A DNA stretch of 64,000 nucleotides from Heterocephalus glaber (Eukaryota > Chordata > Mammalia > Rodentia > Bathyergidae): NCBI RefSeq assembly GCF_000247695.1, contig NW_004624781.1, positions 6,993,521 through 7,057,520 of the forward strand, given 5' to 3'. The position numbers and the translations under genes are program-made. Positions 21,301-33,300 of the stretch are shown piece after piece (the first letter of the stretch is position 1; each line of letters opens with the position of its first letter). The notes beneath the pieces were generated by a model, which ran no database searches, was not told where the DNA came from, and saw only the letters and a list, made by a program, of their open reading frames with translations.

Positions 21301-24300
21301 AACCTCAGTCATCTTGTGGTGAAAGATTCATATCTATCACCCCTGCTAGAAGGCCATCCTTACTCACTCATCCAGCTTGGGTTGCCCCTTCCACCTCACA
21401 CTTGCGAGGCCTCTTTTACAACAGAAAAGCAAGATCCTAAAAGGAAACTAACAGGCCTTTCCTTTCTCTGGTTCACTCCTTCTGCTCCCTAGTGCACAGG
21501 CTGTTATCATGATCCAATCACTGCTTTAAAAAAAACTTGCAGGGCCAGGGATTTAGCTCAGTGGTTCCGCCACCTCCCTCACAAGTGCAAAGTCCTGAGT
21601 TCGATCCCCAGTACCAAAAAAAAAAAAGATAAGAAAAACTTGCAGAGCACATTGGTAGAGCCAGAATTCTCCATATATGTAATCTTAGTCCCAAATCAAA
21701 TGAAACTCTGGCCAAGAAAGCGACTCCCTCAAAAGAGAGCTGCTCCTGAGAGGTAGAAGCATTGAAATACCCTAGCATTTCCACCCACCTGAAAATTTCA
21801 ATTGAGCTCCACGAATAAAACACAAAGAAAACCACAGCTTTGTTTTGCATTTCTTCCATGGTGCCGAAGATGATAAACAGAATAAAATTTCTTCCAAGAA
21901 GCTATTAAAGAGACCCAAAAGAGAAAAAAGTTAAAATATGTATAAAGTATAACTGGGATGTGTGTTTAAATTTTGAAAGTTATTAGCGTAAAAGACACAT
22001 TGCCATTGGGCCAGGGATTTAGCTCAGTGTCACCGTGCCTGCCTCAAAAGCGCAAAGTCCTGAGTTCAATCCCCGGTCCAAAAAAAAAAAAAAAAAAGAC
22101 ACATTGCCATTAATTAATCCCCCTCAAAATCTACCCCCTTGCTTCCCACACATTTATCCTATCATTCTTGCTACTTTCTGAAGCCGTTCTGGAAGTCCTC
22201 TTTTGTACGTGTCTAGTTGTACTTTTGTGGCTGCCTTAATGTTCTATATTAATTCAAAATGTTTACCTTTCATGGACATTTTGATTTTGGGAAAGAGCCA
22301 GAAGTTGCACAGTACCAGATTCAGTTAACAGTGTATGAGGACACACTCATGTTTTTACGAGCCTGCCTTTGTTGGATATTTGGCAGCAGCGTTCACTGTG
22401 TTTTTGATCACATCTCATAAAGACACTCACACAAACAAGACTTCCAGAACTGCTTCAGAAAGTGGCAAGAACAAGTAGATAAGTGTTCAACGTGAAGGGA
22501 AATATTTTGAGGTAGATTAATGGCAATGTGTCTTTTAGTGTATTAAAATTTTTTAAACATTCACTGTATCTTTTGATCACTCCTTGTACATATGTGATTT
22601 GTCTATATACATATATATACACCTACACATGCCATATACATGTGTTATCTAAAATACAACCCCACTAAATACAAGTTAAATGGAAAAGACTAAGCTAAAC
22701 TAGTTTAATTCTGCTCCAGTTTTAATCTAAGTACCCAAACCAGTCTTTCTGGATAGATAGGTACTTTTGTGTAACTACAAAGCACATTAAACACATGCGT
22801 ATCTTCAAACACAATTTAAAGAATGAAAATTTGTGCCTGCCTATCCCAAATTAATGAGCACAGCCTTCTAAGCATGTCAGTAACTGATACCATGTCAATC
22901 ACTCCACTCCTCTTTACTGGTTGTGCCTGGTGGTTCGCGCTCACAATGCCTTGTTTTTTGGTTGTTTTGTTGTGTTTGGCTTTACAGTCTTTGACTGCAG
23001 TCCTCTCATTTTCCTTGGAAACAAATCTGGGAAATCTTTCAAACTTGGGCAAAGGTATTTCTTACAGAAAAGACTTGTGTTCACCACTTCCAGAGTCTGA
23101 GGGCAGTAACAGTTTATGACCACTTTTATTTTATTTTGATTTTGGAGACAGGGTCTTGCTATGTAACTGCCAGCAATGCTTCTGTCTTAGTCTCCTGAGT
23201 CCTGGGATTACAGGCCACCACGCCTGGCAAGGTTCACTTTAAATAAAATTTATAACTAGAGAATTTTTTAAACACCAAGGAGTTGTGAATTTATATCACA
23301 GATCCATTTGGAGGATTCACTTATGGTTCTGAATTTCTTTTTAATTCATCAAGTTTATTGGAGTTAGGAATTCTTAAAAGAGTATTTCCCCCACCTCCAG
23401 CAGGACCAACATCTGAGACAACTGTGTTCTTACAGACTGCTCCTGGACAGGGTGGAGTGGGATTTCTAACCCACCTTTAATGGAGCTCTTTGTAGTCTTT
23501 ACTAGGGAAGGCTCTCATTAAATTCACTATTACAGTAAGAATCTTAAGTTTTTGTATCTCCTATACCTTGTGATACTAGCAAAGTGAAGTTTAAGTTCAA
23601 TCTTGGTTTTGCAAATCTCAGTGCTCAGCTTCTCTGCAGAGGTTCTGGCAGTCACTTAGCTCACCAGTGCAGCAGATACTTCTTTCCTGCATCTAGCATC
23701 TTCAGCACTAGAGCTCACCAGGCCACCTAATCTGCCATATGTATTTCCTAAACAAGAATCCTCTAACCTGTTTTTGCAAGCCGAGTAAACACAATCTTAT
23801 TACTGCACGTTTACTTTATAATAGAAGATTTTTTTCATCAGACCACTTTGGCTAGATATTGGGCCTCACTTCAGTCTTTCCTCAAAGGGCAATAAAAAGA
23901 AAATGTTCCCTCTAGTTTCCTGGGCTCCTGTTCTGTATACTATTTCCTACTTACTCCTCCTCCGTACCAGGAAATGGCACTCCAGCAGCTCCAGCCCTCC
24001 AGGACTGAGACCACCTCTTACCCTGTGTACACAGCAAGCCCTCCATGTTTGCTAAATGGCCCACTCAACCTCCTATGGCCACTTCAGCTCTCAGCCATTG
24101 TATTTTGCTTGCAGGACACCTCCATCCCTGTGACATGAAGGTAATGAGCCTGTCTCTTCCATTTTGCCCAAAAAGTCTTACTTTAATTCTTATTTGGGGC
24201 CAGGGATTTAGCTCAGTGGTGCCGCCACCTGCCTTGCAAATGCAGGGTCGAGTTCAATCCTTGGTACCAAAACAAACAAACAAACAAATGAATAATAACT

Positions 24301-27300
24301 CTTATTTGTAATAATCCTTGATATGTTAAGTATTTTATTCCGTATTAGCAGATCACTTATAATCCCCTTTTATTTTTATTTTTTTTAACTAAGCAACTTT
24401 CCAAGGACAGAAAATCTAGAAATAATAAGGCAATGATAAAGTTTTAAGCTGCCCTACCTTGCAACTGATACTATTAGAATGCAACAGCTGGTATGCCAGA
24501 AATGCAAAAAGCCATGAAACAGTGTTTCAAGAGAGACTAACCAGCAATCACATGGTGCACCCCTGCATCTCGGCAGATGGTACTTAATGGTATGTGACCT
24601 CATAGCAAAGACACAGGGCAAAGGGGGAAAGACTTTGGTGCCCCATTCCGGATAGCAGTCAACACAGGAAACAAGACAACATGGGGGAAGGGGGGGGGGT
24701 CCCCATTCTCCAGTCAGAAGAGCCACCTGTATACACAAGACAAAGTCCAAAGGGACATGAGTTCCTACATTTTTTTTTCTTTTGCGGGGGGTTTTTGAGA
24801 CAGAGCTTCACTATGTAGCCCAGGCTGGCCTTGAACTTGAGGCGATCCTCCAGCCTCAGCCTCCCAAGTAATGGGATTACAGATGTGTGCCACCACACCT
24901 GGGTTACATTTTTGATTGCCTTTGTCTACACAAGGCATTGCTAACCAAAGAGACTGAGGGAAGGTTTTCCTGCACCTGCCTAGATTTGAAGCTCATTTTA
25001 TAATTTTGTGATTTCATGAAGATGTTACAAATGATGAAAAAAACCTAAATAGTCTACTTAGGAAAGTATCCCTAAAGTTTAAAGTGTTTCCTCCTGTTCA
25101 AGTAAAGCAGTGCCATTCCTATGCAAACAAGGATTTTTATAACTCAGACCAGCAAATTCTTACACAACAACTAGATAAATCCTGAACTCTTTCATTCCCC
25201 CCCATGAGCTCAGCCAGTCAATACCTGTAGGAGAGAAGGTATCAGTGGTGAACTGGTGACTCCAATCGCTGCATTGATGGTCTCCACAGCTGCCAGCATC
25301 TGGCAGAAATACATCATGTCAGCCACGCTGTGGAACGTGTCATAGAAGGACTCTGCAGCACAAACACACAGTAACGGTGAATCAACTGGTAAATGGCAAC
25401 AGAATCACTTTACCAGGGAACTCTAGAGAAGATAATACATATCCAGTGCTATTCAAATGTCTGACTAACTGAGCTGGAGGGGAGCAGGTTTTTGGGGACA
25501 TGAAGAGTGAGCTCCACTGGTTACCAGAAACTTAACACATTAACTCAGAAAGTGTAGGATTGCTGGCTCGCTGCCTAGTGAACAAAATGCCTCCAAGTCA
25601 CTGTGACAACCAACACTTATCCCCAAACTGGGCATTTCAAAATGCCCTCAAAGAAGGCAAAAGTGCCCCAAATAAAAGGAAATAATTATCCACATATTTG
25701 TAATCTAAATTCTTAGTGTTAAGAGGCTCCATCAACAAAAAAAAAAACCCACACACAAAAAAATACATTAAAAAGAAAAATACAGGGCTGAGGATTTAGC
25801 TCAGTGGTTTCACCGCCTGCTGCGCAAGCACAAGGACCTGAGTTCAATCCCTGGTACCAAAAAAAAGAGGCTCCATCAAAAAGGCAAAAATTGTAGCTGA
25901 AAAATTATAACTAATGAACCAACAATTTATAAAATTAACCTTCACTCAAAACCTGTTCCCACTTAAGATTAGGCCTATTTATCACATCCAAGTCTTGGCC
26001 CAACATCCTTGCCTACTGATATATCAAATCTTTGAAGAAGGACTAGGATACACCTGGAGTGAATTACATTAGTGAGAGGGAACTTCTCTAACTGCACAGA
26101 AAGATACTAGAGAAAGGTTCTGGCAGTGTTACACCAGGTACCAACCAAGATGACATTGTAGGAGCCTCACAATAAAAGTTTCAATAACAAATGAAGAAAT
26201 GAAGAAACTTGTTAATATTTTTGCAAAAATTATCCAATTTATAATCCCACTGCAAAGTCAAATGTAAAACAAAGAAAAGTATATACTGCTGTTTGACTAA
26301 TTCTTTTCTTCAAGGAATCTGCAAAAGTTACAACTTACACTTTGCTGTAAGATAAAAATTTTCTTTTCATAATTTTAAATGTGACTCTTTTCAAGACGAA
26401 ATCCCAGTGAAAATCTTTTGTTCACATTTACAGGGAAAAGTTGTTAACCTTTTTAAAGAAGTTCACTTTAAGTGACAGTTTCCTGGACCAATAATCTTAG
26501 AAAAATGAGGATCTCTCATACTTTGAAATGGAAACTATGACCTAAGATTTGGCACACGGTATATAAAAATAAGATCTTGTTCCTCTGCCTGTGACATTGA
26601 GAAATTTATCTTTGCTTCAATTAAAGAATATATATCCAGTTTCTAAAATAATAAAGAATATTAATGATATAAATGCTTATAATAGTACATTTTAAAATAA
26701 GATGCATAATTGTATATACACTAGGGCTGAGGATTTAGCTCAGTAGCACCACTCCTGCCTCACAAGCAAAGGTTATGAGTTCGATCCCCAGTACCAAAAA
26801 AAGGAAGGGAGGGAGGGAGGGAAAGAAAGGTATATACACTATAATTACTTATCTGCAAGAGAAAAAAGACTAGAAGGAAATACATGGAAATATTAATAGT
26901 AATGGAACAAGGGCTTATTCACTTCTCCCCACACCTCCATCGCCACACTTTCTTAAATAAGCACGTCATTTCTATAATTAGAAAAAGGTTTTTTTAAGGT
27001 GTCTTTCTGATTTTTCTGTAATTATCACTTATTTTATAATTATAAAAAAATTAATAATACCACAATGTGTATGTTTTTTAAAAAGGTTTTCCTATAGCTC
27101 TGATTCTTTCCTTAGAACATACTTGCAGAAGTGAAATCTCTAGGCCTATTTCCTCACTTGGTATCCAGTCAGCCTGCTGCAGAAGGCCACAGGAAGTAAG
27201 AGCTATGACAGTACCCTGGCAAGGCAGGATGTGCTCCACAAATGAGGGTGCTATTGTCTTCAAAGGCAGAGAGTGCTATTTGGGGAGAGTAGAAAGGGAA

Positions 27301-30300
27301 AACTAGCCCCAAAGTTCTGTACTTGCCTTTTCCCAAGATAAAGAACCGCACTGTCAGGTTAACAAAGATCCAGGAGAATCCCAAGAACTGCACAAGATTG
27401 TACATGAACAGGTATCCTTTCTTCAAGCTTGTAAGTGCTGAAAAGCAAACAAGGCAGTAAGCTGTCAACCCAGCAGTCACACAGGAGAGGTGTGCGTGGG
27501 GCAGATCTGCATGACTTCAGCCCCTTGTCCTACCTGGTGCCCCTAAGACCCCACCCAGGTATCTGATCCAGGTCTTCCCAGCCTGGGCTCCCAACTCCCA
27601 TAAAGAAACATGAGGGCTGGGGCCGGGGATTTAGCGCAATGGTTCCGCCACCTGCCTCGCAAGCGAAAGGTCCTGAGTTCGATCCCTGGTACCAAAAAAA
27701 AAAAAAGAAAGAAAGAAAGAAAAAAAAAAAAAGAAACATGAGGGAAATCTATGAGGAATGCTGTTTTCTGTGGTATGTTTTCAGCAGTCTTTCCTTCCAC
27801 AGCCTGAGGGATAAGTATACAGACTCAACAAGCCAAGAAAAAATATCACTGGCAATAGAATGACTGAGTGTCTTCAATGGCATTACAATAAAGTTCTCAG
27901 CTCCCACTCTACAGTTACTTAGGTTCTGTAATTTTTTTTAAGATTCACGGTAAACTATCTCAAAGCGATAGAAACTGTAAGCGAATAAAAATAGCCTTGA
28001 TATTTGGTCGTAGAGTATATTCAATTACTGGACCACTAAAGACACCTGCAATGTGTCAGGTACTGGGAGGGGCACTAAGAGGACACAAAGACAGTTAAAA
28101 CATGATGCCACCCTCCAAGAGCTCACCCCCTAAAAACCACAATAGGAGCTGATGAGCAATATGTGAAATTTTCAAGGTGAAGAAACATAGGCTGGGGAGG
28201 TCGGCAGCAGGCAGGTCTGTGTGGATACGATGGTACTGGATGTGGGCCTTGAAGGCAGGCAGGATGAAGACAGAACCACAGGAGGGCAACGCCAGGCACT
28301 AGGCAGGAAACTAAGGGTGCAGATTTGGTCTGCAGCGGAAGGCTCACAAAAGGTCAGCCAATTATAGAGTTAAGGAAGGAGTAAGGAGCTTACAGTTCTG
28401 GCTGAGCCAAAGGAGGATAAAGGAAAGGACAGATCATGACAGAAGAGCCCAGGTGTTCAGGTTGTGGTGTGACAAATTTGTTCTGGCCACAGACATTCTG
28501 CATGGACACTTGGCCAGTGCTAAAACCCTAGTGTAGTACACTCAAGCAAAGACAGCTTTGTCCTAAAAATGTGAGGCTTTCAGCAACATTTAACTAAAAT
28601 TTCTTCTTCAAAGTTACAAATACGTGTTCCCACCATGAAGAACTTCTTCCATCAAGAAACTTTAAGAGGGCTGGGGATTTAGCTCAGCTCAGTGGTTCTG
28701 CCACCTGCCTCGCAAGCACAAGGTCCCAAGTTCAATCCCCAGTACCAAAACAAAAAAGAAACTGAATTTAAGTAAAATAGCTAAAGCTATTTCTAATGTC
28801 CTAAAAATCTATATATAAGAATTTTTACATGTTTCTAAAGTTTAGGTGGCCATTTTATGTTGTTATTCTTTGTCTCTACTAATCATCTCCCTTCTGCTTT
28901 TCAAAAGGATATTTCTCTATGGAAAAAAAATTTTTTTTTTTGGTACCAGGGATCGAACTCGGGTCCTTGAACCTACAAAGCAGGCTGTGGAACCACTGAG
29001 CTAAATCCCTGACCCCCAAAAAAATTTTTTTTAAACTCTTTTAAAACAGACTTACTTAGAGCCTGAATGCACACAGCACAAAAAAAGAGCTGCTCTGATT
29101 GCAACAGACCCGTCGGTGTGACCTACCCTCCAAAGCACCTCTAGGAAGCTCCAGGGTACCAAAGTGCATAGTTTGGAAACTACTGCTCTAAAACTTTCTC
29201 CTTCCTGTGGCAGGCGTGGTGGCACACACCTGTAATCCCAGCACTTGGGAGGCTGAGGTGGGAGGATCGCTGTGCATCCCAGCCCAACCTGGGCTACATA
29301 CATAGTGAGTTTAAGGCCAGCCTGAACTACAGAGAGACCCTGGCTCAAAAAAAGAAAAGAAAAAATCATTCTCCTTTCTTACTTATGGCATCCCAAATAT
29401 GTGCTAACAGAACTTGAAAAAAAAAAGCTCAACTGAGGACATAAGAAGAGCCCTTATTTCATTCTGCTTTTCAAAGTTAGTGTTTCATAGACCTGCGTGA
29501 TCTTCTCACTGGCATGCAAGCAGTTCTGAGAAAAGGCGCTACAACAGCCTCATCTGGCTCTGCACCAAGGCCTGCTGCAACACTTTACATACAGCAGAAA
29601 CTGAATGGACAGCGCCTGGATTTAATCTGCTAGGGCCACCCAAAAGATAAAACACTTACTGAGCTTTTGCTTAGAAGTGGCTGAACAGATAGAAACACAA
29701 TTGGATTTTTAAAAGGGTAATAAATAGCAGGACTCTACAGAATACTCTCCATCTCTGAGTCTGACAACCACACCTATCTACTGCACAGCCTTTCAGGTCT
29801 CAGGTGTGCAGGCTGAAGGAGGCCAGACCACAAGACTGAGGTGCTTCTGGATACCTGCCACCCAACCTGGGTATACCCAGATGATGCCAGGTCCCAAACA
29901 GAAAGGAAATACTAAAGAGATATGGCTTTTGATATGGCTATGTGTACCTTAAGGAATGGACATAGAAAACTTCTCGTGAACTCACCCACCTAGCTCACTA
30001 GTGAAATCATTCACTCTCCTGCCACACATTCATCGACATCCCACCCCCATCAAATACCTGGTAATCCCTCAGCAGCAATGGCAACTTACTTTCAGGGGAG
30101 CCTTGGCTTTCTAGTCTTAGTTTATTCAGGCGTTCTTCTTCCTAGAATTTACATAAATTTTCCAAGAACACAAGTTAGAACCCTCACGCCTGCAAAAGCC
30201 CATATGCTGGATCAGTAATCTGACTCCCTTGAAGCCATTTCCTCCACCTGTGTCCAGCGCTCCACTGGAGAAAACATCCCAGATCATGGTACTAAAGAGC

Positions 30301-33300
30301 CTCACTCTTCCTGCTGGATGCTCATCCCAAATTCACAGGGTAAAACCACTCAGCTGGCTTCCAAATTGCTAAGCAGGCAATCTTGTGATCTTAGAGCTGG
30401 CAAATCCACAAGATTTGTCACAGCTACAGAAACGAGAGAGAAGTTGAAGGCAGGAAGCAGACTGCTATTTTATTTTTTAAGACGTCTAGATTTTTTTGTA
30501 TGTTTCCAGAAGCTAAGATTACATCTCCAACATAAGTATGAACTCATATTCAGCTTAATATAGATAGATGGGCACATATAGAAATACTTATAAGTATACA
30601 TAACACTCTTCAATTAAAAAAAAAAAAAGAGCTCCTTGGAGAAATGGCTATCCTAGGGCCAGGGCAAGGGACACATGAGATACGCCCAGTAGCTCGAGAA
30701 AGGAAGAACTTTCAAAAAGAAAAGAGAAAGTCCTACAATAATGGCGCTTTTCCCAAAAAGACCAAGAGCCAAGTGAAGGGCTCCCAATGGGCAAAGCTGG
30801 AACAATTTGACCAAGAAAGATTATTTACATCATGAATATTTATTTTGTACTCTGAATTATAAACAAGTGGACAAATACATGGGAGTAGACAAATCTCCCG
30901 TGTAGGAAAATTCCAAATAAATTAGGTAGCTACTTCATAGTGACGGACAGAACCCTAACTCCCTACTCCGGCAGGGTGAGCTATGCAGAGTGACTTCTGT
31001 CCAAGAGTACAATAAGAAAAAGAGTGTGGGATGGGGAGAGAAGCTTAACAGACATTACCACAGCCAGCTAATCCAAGCTTAGTAGCAATAGTGCTGTTAT
31101 ATAAATTGACAGGATGTGGTAAGAATGGCACTTCACCTCTGTGGTCTTCACCCAAAACCCATCACCTTAAGTCTAATCATTAGAATAGAATCAGGCAAAT
31201 CACAACTGAGAAAACACATATTAGTGCTCTCTAAAATTACGTTAGGTCTTTAAATGAATTTATAGCTTTGTCCCTATTCTCTCCCAATGTTAGAGGAACC
31301 TCAAGTGGCCCAAGTAACTTGGGGTCCTCAAGATTTCTTTCTCCATGGCTACATCCTAGGGTCCTTACTAACCTTGGCTCTGAGCTCCATTTCTGCATCA
31401 GATTCATCCAGCCAGCGATCAAAGTCAGGGGCCAAAAACAGCGGGCGCTTCTCCTGCTTGGTAAGTCGTTCCCACCAGTGACTCACCTTCTTCTGTATAG
31501 TAATGTTCACCTGCCTCTGGGTCAGTCTGTAAACCGGCTAGGAGAAAAAGTCAGACTGTGAGAAGGCCTCCCCATCCGCTTTCCCTAAAAGTGTCCCATG
31601 CAGGGCTCCACGGGGAAGCTGCACAGCATGCTCACTACCTGCCTTCTCAGGCCCTCCAAGTGTGATGCAAACATAGTATCTAGACCAAGGGCTGGCCCAA
31701 GAAGAACTGGCAAAAACAGCAGGGTCTTTCTCTGGTCTTCTTCCAGCTCTTTGTCTCTCTCCAGGGCCCCTCCCTTTGTCTCCCAGGCAAGCCTCGTGAC
31801 AGGTTCTCTCCCCCTTATTCCAGTGCTGACTGTTAATGCTCTCAAAACAAGGAGCCCTGCACAGGGATGTCAATAAACTCAAGGCCCCGGAGCTAAGAAA
31901 CTGAGGTGCACCATCTGTGGCCTTCTTTCCTCAGGTTCTAAGAGAAGGGAAACTTCAATTGTATTTCCATCACGCTTTCAAAAGGCCAGCTGCCTTAGCC
32001 CTGTCTGCTTTCTAGACTTCTCACTGCCCCTGCAGCAAAACCATATGAATGCAACCCTGGTGTGCTCTTCAAGCACCCTAGGAACTCTGCTCTCAGCGGG
32101 TGCCACACTCCTCTGTCATCACTAAGATCAGAGAACAGAGCTGCAAGGGACCCTAGGGATCACTTCAATCCTTCATTTAATGCAGAAGAAAAACGGAACT
32201 CGAAGCGATTCACTCAGGTTCACAAGGCTAAGAGGCAAAGCCTAGATTCAGCTCAGGTTCTCTGACATTCTCATTCCTCTGCACCTTGCAGCGAAAACCT
32301 GGGCACCACTGCAAATCAAAAAGCATATTATTCCCGTTTGCTTTCATTCTTCTCCCCCACGACCTCAGCTCCTCATTTCACTAACTACTAGTATTTGTTT
32401 CCTAAAATGGAAATGGTAAGTGAGAAAGGAGAGAACATACCTCTGGCTTCACAAGGTCTAAGAACTCCAAGTGAAATTCATAGACATTGTCTCCTTTGGC
32501 ACCATGTCCCTGAGCTATAAAGAAAGAAAGGTTGGTTACCATGAACTTGAGTTGAGCAAGGCCACCCAAAAGTCAGCTTGGTACAATTCTTTCAAAGGTA
32601 TGCAAATATTAATGGTTCCTGTCAAAATGTGTGGGAGCTTGTGAGCACAGAGCTAGATAACCCAAATCCTGGACCGAAAATTTATCTCCGTATATCCTCT
32701 GACGCTAAGGTTCAGACTGTTTGTTTAATCTTCCAGTGCTGCCTGGATGATATCCAGTACAATTAATAGGCCAGAAAAAGAATATAAAAGGCAAAGCCAA
32801 AGGTACCACATAGATATAAATTTAGCTTTCACATTTAGTGCTTCTAAATCCAGATTAGAGAAAACGCAGGTGGGTGCACCATCTTGACTACGGTGAGGGA
32901 ATACACAGGAATACACAGGAGCATACACAGGAATGCTGGGCCGTCTCAAAGACAGCTCTCAATCTAACACCTCCCAACCAGGGGGACAGAATGAAAGCAG
33001 AAGTTGACTTCTCTGGCACATCCCAAAGGAACAAGGAAAGAGAAATACAATCTCAGCTCTGGGGACAGGTAGTACTGTGAGGAGGGTCCCTGGCCTGGCC
33101 GCCTCCCCACCCCTCTGCCTTACAAGGCTCCCTTTCCCAAATCAACCAGGTGCATCCAAGGTGCTCTGCTTCAACTACCATCTGGTTTCACCCTGGGATT
33201 CTCTTCCCTCATCTGATCCTATGTAGTAAAACCTGCCTAATATGTGCTATGAATGGCTATTATTCCCTAAGATCATAAACTCCTTGGGGTAGGACAGTCT

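Noticed and set aside
30644..30835. Lysine-rich 63-residue frame in HACD3 intron 4
   Set aside because: It looks possibly like a processed pseudogene piece, but I recognise no parent protein and see no poly(A) tail or target duplication.
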